Positions 10,500 through 18,836 of a stretch of DNA of 64,000 bases are shown one piece after another; the stretch's first letter is position 1; each line of letters opens with the position of its first letter. A program made the position numbers and the translations under genes. Under the pieces are notes generated by a model. The model was not told where the DNA came from. It worked only from the letters and a program-made list of their open reading frames with translations, and did no database searches. This DNA is from Aquimonas voraii (GTDB lineage Bacteria; Pseudomonadota; Gammaproteobacteria; Xanthomonadales; Xanthomonadaceae), in the NCBI RefSeq assembly GCF_900101825.1, contig NZ_FNAG01000001.1, forward strand, positions 124,001-188,000, in the 5' to 3' direction.

Positions 10500-13013
10500 A
10501 TGACTGCCAGCCCTTCCGTCAAAGAACCTTGGCTGATGCGCCTTCTGGGGCGCGTCCTGCGGCCTTGGATCGCCATCCGCCGCGAACCTTCCACGCCGAT
10601 CGCGGCGCTGGTGCGCCCCGAGTTGCCGGTGTGCTACGTCGTCGAGCGCTATGGCCTGTCGAACACCGCCATCCTGGCGCGGGCCTGCGCCGAAGCCGGC
10701 CTGCCCTCGCCGCTGCTGCCGATCGGCGAGCACACCGCGTTCGGCGACGAGCGCGCGATGGTGGCCTTGTCGCGACGGCAGAGCACCTGGTTCGGACGCC
10801 CGCGCTCGCGCACGCACTCGGCCAGCCTGGCCAAGCTGGTGCAGGCGCTGGAGGCGCACCCCGAGCTCGACGTGCAGATCGTGCCGGTGTCGATCTTCGT
10901 CGGTCGCGCGCCGGATCGCGAGAGCGGCTGGTTCCGCGTGCTGTTCTCCGAAAACTGGGCCATGGTTGGGCGCTTCCGGCGCGCACTGTCGGTGCTGCTC
11001 AACGGCCGCAGCACGATCGTCCAGTTCGCCCCCGGCGTCTCCCTGCGCGAGGCGCTGGCCGAGGGCTTGCCTCGCGAACGCACCGTGCGCAAGGTCTCGC
11101 GGGTGCTGCGCGTGCATTTCCGTCGCGTGCGCACGGCGGTCATCGGCCCCGACCTCTCGCACAAGCGCACCCTGGTCGATGCGGTGATCGCCTCGGAAAG
11201 CGTCAGCAACGCGATCGCCGACCAGGCGCGCCGCGATGGCATCAGCCTGGAGCAGGCGCGCGGCAAGGCGCGTCGCTACGCGCTCGAGGTCGCCGCCGAC
11301 TACTCGCACCCGGCGGTGCGTTCGGCCTCGTTCATCCTCACGCCGTTCTGGAACAAGCTCTACGACGGCGTGACCATGCACCACTTCGAGTCGCTGAAGC
11401 AGGTCGCGCCCGGCCACGAAGTCATCTATGTGCCCAGCCACCGCAGCCACATCGACTACCTGCTGCTGTCCTACCTGCTCTACGTCAACGGCATCGTACC
11501 GCCGCACATCGCCGCCGGCGTCAACCTCAACCTGCCGGTGGTGGGGCCGATCCTGCGCCGCGGCGGGGCGTTCTTCCTGCGTCGCAGCTTCAAGGCCAAT
11601 CCGCTGTACTCGGCCGTGTTCAGCGAGTACGTGGCCAGCCTGATCACGCGTGGCGTGTCGATCGAGTACTTCATCGAGGGCGGGCGTTCGCGTACGGGCC
11701 GGCTGCTCCAGCCCAAGGGCGGCATGCTGGTGATGACCCTGCGCGCCTTCCTGCGCCAGCCGCGGCGGCCGGTGGTGTTCCAGCCGGTCTACATCGGCTA
11801 CGAGAAGGTGATGGAGGGCAAGAGCTACATCGCCGAGCTGTCGGGTGCGCCGAAGGAGAAGGAGTCTCTGTTCGGCCTGCTGCGCGCCGTGGGCAACGTG
11901 CTGCGAAAGCGCTACGGCAAGGTCGCGGTGAACTTCGGCGAGCCGATCTTCCTTGACCGCGTGCTTGAAACGCACGATCCCGAGTGGCGGCGGTTCGCCG
12001 GCCAAGCGGACGAAAAGCCGCAGTGGCTGAGCCGCGCGGTGGATGACCTGTCGACGCGCATCCAGCGTCACATCAACCAGGCGGCCGACGTGAACCCGGT
12101 GAACCTGCTGGCGTTGGCCTTGCTGGCCACGCCCAAGCACGCGATGGCCGAGGCCGATCTGCTCTCCGCGCTGGACCTGTTGAAGTCCCTGCTGGAGCGC
12201 GCGCCCTTCTCCGAGCGCGTCACCGTCACCGTGCTGTCTCCGGCCGAGATCGTGCGCTATGGCGAGTCCGTGCAGGTGCTGGAGCGGGTCAAGCACCCGC
12301 TCGGCGACGTGCTGCGCTTCCCGGCGGATCTGGCGGTGCTGCAGACCTACTACCGCAACAACGTGGTCCACCTGTTCGCGGCGGCGTCCTGGGTGGCCTG
12401 CTGCTTCCAGAACAATCGGCGCATGAGCCGCTCGGCGGTCGTGCGGCTGGGGCGCCTGCTCTATCCCTTCGTGCAGGAGGAGCTGTTCCTGCCCTGGACG
12501 GCGGAGGAGTTCGGCCAGCGCATCGAGGCCACGGTCGAGTTGCTGATCGAGCGCGGGCTGCTGTCCTTGGACGAGGCGGGTGCCCTGCAGCGTGGGCCGG
12601 GCCAGACCGACGAGGTGTTCCAGCTCCGGATCGTCGCGCACAGCCTGCAGCAGGCCTTCGAGCGCTACTACATCGCGATCGCCGTGTTGGTGAAGAACGG
12701 CTCCGGCGTGCTGAGCTCGGGCGAGCTCGAAAACTTCTGTCAGCTCACCGCGCAGCGCCTGTCCCTGCTGTATTCGCAGGCCGCGCCGGAGTTCTTCGAT
12801 CGCGCCCTGTTCCGCGGCTTCATCGGCAAGCTGCGCGAGCTCGGCCTGATCCGCCTCGACGCCAACAGCAAGCTCGAATACGACGAGCGCCTGGAGGCCT
12901 GGGCCAAGGACGCGCGCCTGATCCTGTCGCGCGAGCTGCGCCATTCGATCCTGAAGATCACCCCGGAGGTGGCCCGCGAGGTCACCGCCGCACCGCCGCT
13001 GGAGCCGGTATAG
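10500..13013 (+). CDS. plsB: glycerol-3-phosphate 1-O-acyltransferase PlsB
   Basis: PlsB transfers an acyl chain from acyl-ACP or acyl-CoA to position 1 of glycerol-3-phosphate, the first step of membrane phospholipid synthesis, at the inner membrane. The 837-residue product (E. coli 807) has the acyltransferase motif HX4D as HRSHID at 314-319, followed by the block FFLRRSFKANPLYSAVF and the substrate block EYFIEGGRSRTGRLLQPKGG. A long helical C-terminal region follows, as in the family. No Shine-Dalgarno precedes the ATG at 10500. A GATAAT hexamer sits only 6 bases before it, so the message could be leaderless. Confidence 0.95.
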   Translation: MTASPSVKEPWLMRLLGRVLRPWIAIRREPSTPIAALVRPELPVCYVVERYGLSNTAILARACAEAGLPSPLLPIGEHTAFGDERAMVALSRRQSTWFGRPRSRTHSASLAKLVQALEAHPELDVQIVPVSIFVGRAPDRESGWFRVLFSENWAMVGRFRRALSVLLNGRSTIVQFAPGVSLREALAEGLPRERTVRKVSRVLRVHFRRVRTAVIGPDLSHKRTLVDAVIASESVSNAIADQARRDGISLEQARGKARRYALEVAADYSHPAVRSASFILTPFWNKLYDGVTMHHFESLKQVAPGHEVIYVPSHRSHIDYLLLSYLLYVNGIVPPHIAAGVNLNLPVVGPILRRGGAFFLRRSFKANPLYSAVFSEYVASLITRGVSIEYFIEGGRSRTGRLLQPKGGMLVMTLRAFLRQPRRPVVFQPVYIGYEKVMEGKSYIAELSGAPKEKESLFGLLRAVGNVLRKRYGKVAVNFGEPIFLDRVLETHDPEWRRFAGQADEKPQWLSRAVDDLSTRIQRHINQAADVNPVNLLALALLATPKHAMAEADLLSALDLLKSLLERAPFSERVTVTVLSPAEIVRYGESVQVLERVKHPLGDVLRFPADLAVLQTYYRNNVVHLFAAASWVACCFQNNRRMSRSAVVRLGRLLYPFVQEELFLPWTAEEFGQRIEATVELLIERGLLSLDEAGALQRGPGQTDEVFQLRIVAHSLQQAFERYYIAIAVLVKNGSGVLSSGELENFCQLTAQRLSLLYSQAAPEFFDRALFRGFIGKLRELGLIRLDANSKLEYDERLEAWAKDARLILSRELRHSILKITPEVAREVTAAPPLEPV

Positions 13014-13166
13014 CCCCCGACGCCGCCGGCTGCGCCCTGGCGGTGGTGTCGATGCCCGGCGCGGCGGGAGACTTGCTGCAGTCTGGTTCGGAAGCATGCG
13101 GCCACGCCGCGATGGGCTTCAGAAGGAACCCAGCTGTCTTGGGCGCCCGACGTTCGATGTCTTCGG

Positions 13167-14450
13167 TCAGCGGCCGGCTGCGCTCTCGCCGCTGAGCAGT
13201 GCATCGAAAGCGCGCGCATCGCCCTGGTGGTCGGCGGGCTCTATGCCCAGCAGTCGGCAGAGCAGCGCGTAGACGTCCACCGAATCCACGCGCGCTACGG
13301 TCGAGCCCGGGCGGAAGGCCGGCCCGTGGCCGACGAACAGAGCCTGCATGTCCGGCAGGGCAGGGTCGTAGCCGTGCCCGCCGCGCTTGGTCTTGCGACC
13401 CGGCATGGTCAGCACGCGGCGGGTGGCGATGATGTAGGGCGGCTCGGCCTGGCAGGTGATCGCCGGCACCCGCGGGTGCGTGCCGAACTGCCACTCGGGT
13501 GGGAACCCGTGCGGCCGGTAGCAGCGCATGTGCGCATGCTCGCGCAGCAAGGCGGCCCCGACTTCGGCGCTGCGCCCGCGCCGCGGCTGGATGCCGGCCG
13601 AGGCGCCAAAGCTGACCAGTTCGAAACTGCGCGGATCGACCAGATCGTCCAGCAGGATCGGCCTTGATTCGTCGATCGCCGTCATGCCGTGGTCGGCGAC
13701 CAGAACGAGGTTCACGCGGCCGGCCCAGGGCGAGGCGTCGAGGCCTTCGATCAGGGCGGCGACGGCGGTGTCGACCGCCTGCACCGCGCGTCGAAGCGCG
13801 GGTGAATCGGGCCCCTGGTCGTGGCCCACCGTGTCGACCTGCTCGAAGTACAGGGTAAGGAAATCCGGGCGCGTGGATTCCGGGCGCGCCAGCCAGGCCA
13901 GGACCTGCTGCACGCGTTCGGCGCTGTCGAGGCCGGCATCGTAGGGCAGCCAGTCGTCGGGGTGCTGGCCCTGCACGTCGGCTTCGGTGCCGGGCCAGAA
14001 CAGGGTGGCCGTGCGCAGTCCGTGGCGGCGGGCGGTGATCCACACGGGTTCGCCGCCCCACCAGCGGCCGTCCGCGACCGCTGTGCGCAGATGCATGGCG
14101 AAGCTGCCCAGCGCGGGGTCGCGCATGCTGTTGTTGACGATGCCGTGGCGATCCGGATGCAGGCCGGTCACCAGCGTGTAGTGGTTCGGGAAGGTCAGCG
14201 AGGGATACGAAGGCCGCATGGCCTCGGCGCGGCCGCCCTGCTCGGCGAGGCGACGCAGAGTCCGCGCCTCCGGCAGCTGCAGGTAGTCCGGGCGGAAGCC
14301 GTCGAGACCGATCAGAAGCACCGGCAGGGGCCGCGTACTTTGCTGGGCGATCGATGTCGAGCGGTTGGCGCAGGCTGCCAGCAGGAGCAAGAGCAGGCAG
14401 AGGGCGAAGCGGGCGCGGTGATGGCGGGCGGGGAGGGAGGGCTTGACCAT
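13167..14450 (-). CDS. NPP-type phosphodiesterase lipoprotein
   Basis: A member of the alkaline phosphatase superfamily closest to nucleotide pyrophosphatase/phosphodiesterases, which cleave phosphodiester bonds of nucleotides or lipids outside the cytoplasm. The 427-residue product has a lipoprotein signal ending LAAC (Cys27). It then shows the metal-binding start LIGLDGFRPDYL (Asp50), the nucleophile block SLTFPNHYTLVTG with Thr86 as the likely nucleophile, EQVDTVGHDQGP, the DHGM metal block, and a C-terminal GGHGYD. All expected metal ligands appear present. It converges on plsB and is separated by 73 bases from the downstream c-di-GMP gene on the same strand. Its substrate is not evident. 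Confidence 0.9.
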   Translation of the reverse strand: MVKPSLPARHHRARFALCLLLLLLAACANRSTSIAQQSTRPLPVLLIGLDGFRPDYLQLPEARTLRRLAEQGGRAEAMRPSYPSLTFPNHYTLVTGLHPDRHGIVNNSMRDPALGSFAMHLRTAVADGRWWGGEPVWITARRHGLRTATLFWPGTEADVQGQHPDDWLPYDAGLDSAERVQQVLAWLARPESTRPDFLTLYFEQVDTVGHDQGPDSPALRRAVQAVDTAVAALIEGLDASPWAGRVNLVLVADHGMTAIDESRPILLDDLVDPRSFELVSFGASAGIQPRRGRSAEVGAALLREHAHMRCYRPHGFPPEWQFGTHPRVPAITCQAEPPYIIATRRVLTMPGRKTKRGGHGYDPALPDMQALFVGHGPAFRPGSTVARVDSVDVYALLCRLLGIEPADHQGDARAFDALLSGESAAGR

Positions 14451-14523
14451 CCCGCGGAGTATGCGGCGTTGCAGCGCGGCGGGCCTCCGCCAAAGGGCAT
14501 GCCAGGGGCGCGGCCCCGCGCCC

Positions 14524-16713
14524 TCAGTTGACCGGCCTCAGCTGCGGCCTGAGCCAGCGCAGGCCCTCGCCCGCCAGCCAGGTTTCGAGCTCGGCCGCCG
14601 ACATCGGTCGCGCGTAGTAGTAGCCCTGCGCAACCGGGCAGCCCGCCTGCAGCAGGAACTGATGCTGCTCCAGCGTCTCGACGCCTTCGGCGACCACGGT
14701 CTGGCCGAGGCTGCGGCCAATGCCCATTACCGCGCTGGCCAGGGCACGGTCGCCCTCGTCGGTTTCGATGTCGCGCACGAAGCTGCGATCGAGCTTCAGC
14801 TCGTCCACCGGCAGGCGTTTCAGGTAGGACAGGCTTGAATAGCCCGTGCCGAAGTCATCCACTGACAGGTGCACGCCCAGCCGGTTCAGGCTGTCGAGAT
14901 CGGCGCGCACGTGCGGCTCATCGATCAGCATCAGGCGTTCGGTGATCTCCAGCGTCAGCGCGCTCGGCGGCAGGCGGTAACGCTGCAGCACAAGACGCAC
15001 GTGCGCGGGCACGTCGTCCTGGCGGAAACGCTGGGCTGAGAGGTTCACCGCAATCGCCGGGATCGGCAGGCCCTTGGTCTGCCATTCGGCGAGCTGGGCG
15101 CAGGCCCGCTCCAGCACCCAGGCATCGAGCGCGTTGATGAGTCCGCAGTCCTCGGCCAGCGGAATGAACTGATCGGGCGGCACCCTGCCGAGTTCCGGAT
15201 GCGTCCAGCGTACGAGGGCTTCAACGCCGGCGAGGCCAGGGCGGCCCAGCAGCACCTTGGGCTGGTAGTGCAGCTCCAGCGCGTCGCGACTCATTGCCTG
15301 CCGCAGAGCGCTTTCGAGCTGCATGCGCAGGCGTGCGTTCTCGTTCATTGACGCGAGGAAGAAGCGCACGCAGCCGCGGCCATCGCGCTTGGCTTCGTAC
15401 ATGGCGATGTCGGCGTTGCGCATCAGCGTGTCGAAATCGCGGGCGTCGTCGGGGAACTGGCTGATACCCATGCTGACGCTGGGCATCAGGGTCTGGCCGC
15501 CGATCTCGACGCGTTGCGCAACCGCGCGCAGGGCCTTCTCCGCGGCCACCGCGCTTTCGTTGGCATCGCTGTCGGGAAACAGGATCACGAACTCATCGCC
15601 GCCGAAGCGGCTGATCGTGTCTGATTCGCGCAGGCTGCGACGCAGCCGCTGCCCGACCTCGCGCAGCAATTCATCGCCCGCCGAGTGACCCAGCGAGTCG
15701 TTGATGTTCTTGAAGCGGTCCACGTCCAACACCGCCAGGCTCAGTTTGCGGCCGTCGCGGGCGGCCTGCTGCAGGGCCATTCGCGCACGGTCCACCAGCA
15801 GGGCGCGGTTGGGCAGGCCGGTCAGTGGATCGTAGAAGGCCAGGCGCTCGATCTCGGCCTGGTTGTCGTCATGCTGGATAGCCACCCGGCACAGCTGGAT
15901 GCAGGCGTCGACCATGCGGCGATGGAAGCGGCTGGGCCCGCGCGGCTCGCGGTAGTAGAAGGCGAAGGTGGCGACGACTCGGCCCTCGCGCCCGATCACC
16001 GGCGTCGACCAGCAGGCGGCGAGGCCCAGCGGCAGCACCAGGTGCGAATAGGGCGCCCACAGCGGGTCGTTGGCGATGTCCTGCACCTCGACCTCTTCGC
16101 CGCGGTAAGCCGCTGTCCCGCAGGAGCCTGTCGCCGGCCCGATCGCCAAACCGTCGAGCGCAGCGGCGTAGGACATGGGCAGGCTGGGGCTGGCCAGCGG
16201 CCTGAGTTTGCCTTCCGCGTCAATGCGCAGGACCGAGCAGACCACCTCGGGTGCCAGCGCCTCGACCTGTCGGCACAGCAGGTCCAGCACGGCTCGCAGC
16301 GGCCGGCCCAGGGCGACCGACTCCAGCACGTCGCGCTGCAGCAGGTTGACCGCGGCCTCCTGCTGTCGGTCCAGCAAGGGAAAAGTCAGGCCGACCACCG
16401 CATCGAGGTCGGGATGCCGGCACAGTCGCAGTTCAACCGCGTCCAGCTTGCCTTCTCTGCCGTTGAGTGCGGCGGGTGCCAGCAGCGCGGTCGGGCTGTT
16501 GTCCATGCCGGCCAAAAGGCGCTGCCAGCGCGCCGGGTCGAGATCGCTGACCAGTTCGCCGACGGTGGCCGGCGAGCGCCCGCCCAAGCGCTCGCGCAGC
16601 GCACTGTTCATGCCCAGCAGCCGGCCTGCATGGTCGGCCAGAAAGGCGCCCACGGCCGTGCCCTCGAACAGCTCGATGCCGGTGGGTGGTTGGGCGCGGC
16701 TGGCTGTCCTCAT
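14524..16713 (-). CDS. PAS-GAF-GGDEF-EAL cyclic di-GMP protein
   Basis: A soluble bifunctional-architecture protein for making and breaking cyclic di-GMP. In 729 residues there is a PAS-like N-terminus (about 10-115), a GAF domain (about 125-280), a GGDEF domain with intact GGDEF at 371-375 and an RxxD inhibition site (RESD, 362-365) at the correct spacing, and an EAL domain with EALVRW at 498-503 and DDFGTGYSSLSYLK. Both domains look catalytically competent and product-inhibitable. The ATG at 16713 is preferred; another at 16734 adds seven residues. The frame stays open further upstream across the divergent tetR gene, but that part is a shadow. No transmembrane segment is seen. Confidence 0.92.
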   Translation of the reverse strand: MRTASRAQPPTGIELFEGTAVGAFLADHAGRLLGMNSALRERLGGRSPATVGELVSDLDPARWQRLLAGMDNSPTALLAPAALNGREGKLDAVELRLCRHPDLDAVVGLTFPLLDRQQEAAVNLLQRDVLESVALGRPLRAVLDLLCRQVEALAPEVVCSVLRIDAEGKLRPLASPSLPMSYAAALDGLAIGPATGSCGTAAYRGEEVEVQDIANDPLWAPYSHLVLPLGLAACWSTPVIGREGRVVATFAFYYREPRGPSRFHRRMVDACIQLCRVAIQHDDNQAEIERLAFYDPLTGLPNRALLVDRARMALQQAARDGRKLSLAVLDVDRFKNINDSLGHSAGDELLREVGQRLRRSLRESDTISRFGGDEFVILFPDSDANESAVAAEKALRAVAQRVEIGGQTLMPSVSMGISQFPDDARDFDTLMRNADIAMYEAKRDGRGCVRFFLASMNENARLRMQLESALRQAMSRDALELHYQPKVLLGRPGLAGVEALVRWTHPELGRVPPDQFIPLAEDCGLINALDAWVLERACAQLAEWQTKGLPIPAIAVNLSAQRFRQDDVPAHVRLVLQRYRLPPSALTLEITERLMLIDEPHVRADLDSLNRLGVHLSVDDFGTGYSSLSYLKRLPVDELKLDRSFVRDIETDEGDRALASAVMGIGRSLGQTVVAEGVETLEQHQFLLQAGCPVAQGYYYARPMSAAELETWLAGEGLRWLRPQLRPVN

Positions 16714-16900
16714 GACCCTTTTCCCGCGCGGCATGCCCGCACTGCCCCGAGCCGGAGCGGGGGCAGGTGGCAGAAACTGCTGGCAGCTGGGGAAGACATC
16801 GTTCCGGCAAGGCTGCAAGCCATGTGCCATCGCGGGAGGCGGGCTCTTGGCAGTCGCCTGTCTGGAATCTGAACAGCGCCGCCCGGGCGACAGGTTTCTG

Positions 16901-16916
16901 TACAGGACGTTCTGTA
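16901..16916. promoter_or_regulatory. candidate operator of the TetR repressor
   Basis: A 16-bp near-perfect palindrome, TACAGGACGTTCTGTA (7 of 8 positions symmetrical), ends 13 bases before the tetR-family start. It overlaps where the promoter should lie, as expected for autoregulation and control of the efflux operon. Confidence 0.55.
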
Positions 16917-16929
16917 AAGTCTCGCCCCC

Positions 16930-17517
16930 ATGACCCGCCCCCCCAAAGCCCGCCAGCGCGTGCTGGAAGCCGCCCGCCGCATTGTCGAAGCGCGGGGCGC
17001 CGGACATCTGACCTTCGAGGAGCTGGCCCGCGAGAGCGGCGTTACCCGCGGCGGCATCACCTACCACTTCCCGACCAAGGAAGACCTGCTGCGCGGCCTG
17101 ATCGAGGCCGACATCCGGCAGTGGGACAGCGCCGCCGCGCCGCCGGCGGAGCTGCCCGAGGGCTGCGTCTGCCCGCGCACGGCCGCGGCGCTGGGCCAGC
17201 TGCGCTGCCACCTGAGCGAGGACGAGGCGCACAAGCGCTTCGTCCACGGCATGCTGAGCGCCGGCATGGTCGATGACAGCCTGCTGGCGCCCGTGCGCGA
17301 GCATCAGGCGCGCGAGTTCGCCGACTGGACCTGGGACGAGGCGGATCTGCGCCGGTTTCTGCTGCTCGCCGCCGCCGAGGGCCTGTTCTGGCAGAACCTG
17401 TTCAATCTGAGCCCGGTGCCCGCCGAGGTGAGGCCGAAGCTCAAGGCCCTGATCGAGCGCCTGCTGCTGGACTGGGCCGACGCTGTCGAATCACCCGCTG
17501 CGCCGAACGACCACTGA
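16930..17517 (+). CDS. TetR/AcrR family transcriptional regulator
   Basis: A 195-residue TetR-type regulator, probably the local repressor of the RND efflux operon that follows 56 bases later on the same strand. The N-terminal helix-turn-helix is clear: LTFEELARESGVTRGGITYHFPTKEDLLRGL at about residues 28-58. The ligand-binding C-terminal half is divergent, as usual. The ATG at 16930 has no Shine-Dalgarno, and an operator-like palindrome sits immediately upstream. Because the regulator is co-directional with the pump genes, repression at one site could control both, unlike the usual divergent arrangement. The ligand is unknown. Confidence 0.9.
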   Translation: MTRPPKARQRVLEAARRIVEARGAGHLTFEELARESGVTRGGITYHFPTKEDLLRGLIEADIRQWDSAAAPPAELPEGCVCPRTAAALGQLRCHLSEDEAHKRFVHGMLSAGMVDDSLLAPVREHQAREFADWTWDEADLRRFLLLAAAEGLFWQNLFNLSPVPAEVRPKLKALIERLLLDWADAVESPAAPNDH

Positions 17518-17573
17518 GGGCGCGGCCGCCTGGACCGCGACTCTGTTTCTTTTCCCTTCTCAAGGATTCCCCC

Positions 17574-18833
17574 ATGCCTGCAGCTCCGCGCTTCCGGATT
17601 GATCCCCGGCTTGCCCTCGCACCCCTGCTCATTGCCGTGCTGGCCGCCTGCTCCGGTGGTGGCGGTGGCCCGGCGATGCAAATGCCACCCACCGAAGTCA
17701 ACGTCGCCACGGTCGTGTCCAAACCCGTCACTGAATGGGACGAGTTCACCGGCCGCATCGAAGCGGTCGAACACATCGAGATCCGCCCGCGCGTGGCCGG
17801 TTATCTCACCGGCATCCACTTCGCAGAGGGACGCTCGGTCAAGGCCGGCGACCTGCTGTTCACCATCGATGACCGCGAATACAAGGCGGCGGTGGCCAGC
17901 GCCCGCGCCGATCTCGCCCGCGCCCAGGCGCGCCTCGCCCTTGCCGAAACCGAGCTCAAGCGCAGCCAGGCGCTGGTCGAGGCGCGGGCGGTCAGCACCG
18001 GAGAACTGGAAACGCGTCAGAACGAAGCCCGCCAGGCCGAAGCGGATGTGCTTGCCTCGCGTGCGCGCCTGGAGCAGGCCGAGTTGAATCTTGGCTTCAC
18101 CCGCATCACCTCGCCCATCGACGGCCGCGCCAGCGTGGCGCGCCTGCGCGTCGGCAATCTGGTGTCGCCCGGCGAGCCGGTGCTGACGACCGTGGTGTCG
18201 CTGGATCCGGTCTACGTGAGCTTCCAGGGCGATGAGCGCGCCTACCTGCGCTACCAGCAGCTGGCGCGCAGCGGCGACCGCGAGAGCTCGCGGGATGCGG
18301 CCAATCCGGTGCGCGTGGGCCTGGCCGATGAGCAGGGCTTTCCGCATGAGGGCCGCATGGTGTTTGTCGACAATGCGGTCAACCCGGCCACCGGCACGAT
18401 CTATGCGCGCGCCGAGCTGCCCAATCCCGACGGCGTGTTCACGCCCGGCCTGTTCGCCCGCGTGCAGCTGCTGGGAGAGCGCCTGGAGCAGGCCCTGCTG
18501 GTGCATCCGCAGGCCGTGCTGACCGATCAGGACCGGCGCTATGTCTACGTCGCCGACCAGGTGACCCTGCCGCCGGAGATGGGCGGCAATGGGCAGCCGT
18601 ATCTGGGGGCGGTGCGCAAGGACGTGGTGCTCGGGCCGACCATCGATGGCCTGGTGGTGGTGGAGCAGGGGCTGGAGGCCGACGACCGCGTGGTGGTCAA
18701 CGGCATGCGCAAGATTTTCTTCCCCGGCGCCCCGGTGGCGCCGGTCGAGGTGCCGATGGACCAGCCGAACACGGTGACCGCGGCACCCGCCGAGGCTGAG
18801 GCGAGTGCGGCCGCCAACGCGGCCGAGGGCTGA
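17574..18833 (+). CDS. RND efflux periplasmic adaptor (AcrA/MexA type)
   Basis: The membrane-fusion protein of a tripartite pump, bridging the inner-membrane transporter and the outer-membrane channel. The 419-residue product is a predicted lipoprotein (AVLAAC, Cys26) with a glycine spacer. It then has the barrel-sandwich lipoyl half-motif IEIRPRVAGYLTGIHFAEGRSVKAGDLLF, a heptad-rich hairpin (about 100-170), the second lipoyl half ITSPIDGRASVARLRVGNLV and a beta-barrel domain. It is preceded by a good CAAGGA ribosome site. The RND gene starts 3 bases after its stop. Confidence 0.94.
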   Translation: MPAAPRFRIDPRLALAPLLIAVLAACSGGGGGPAMQMPPTEVNVATVVSKPVTEWDEFTGRIEAVEHIEIRPRVAGYLTGIHFAEGRSVKAGDLLFTIDDREYKAAVASARADLARAQARLALAETELKRSQALVEARAVSTGELETRQNEARQAEADVLASRARLEQAELNLGFTRITSPIDGRASVARLRVGNLVSPGEPVLTTVVSLDPVYVSFQGDERAYLRYQQLARSGDRESSRDAANPVRVGLADEQGFPHEGRMVFVDNAVNPATGTIYARAELPNPDGVFTPGLFARVQLLGERLEQALLVHPQAVLTDQDRRYVYVADQVTLPPEMGGNGQPYLGAVRKDVVLGPTIDGLVVVEQGLEADDRVVVNGMRKIFFPGAPVAPVEVPMDQPNTVTAAPAEAEASAAANAAEG

Positions 18834-18836
18834 GCC

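Noticed and set aside
9399..13097. A 1232-codon open frame on the minus strand opposite the lipoprotein and plsB
   Set aside because: It is a shadow of two well-supported plus-strand genes, with low-complexity composition and no family signal.
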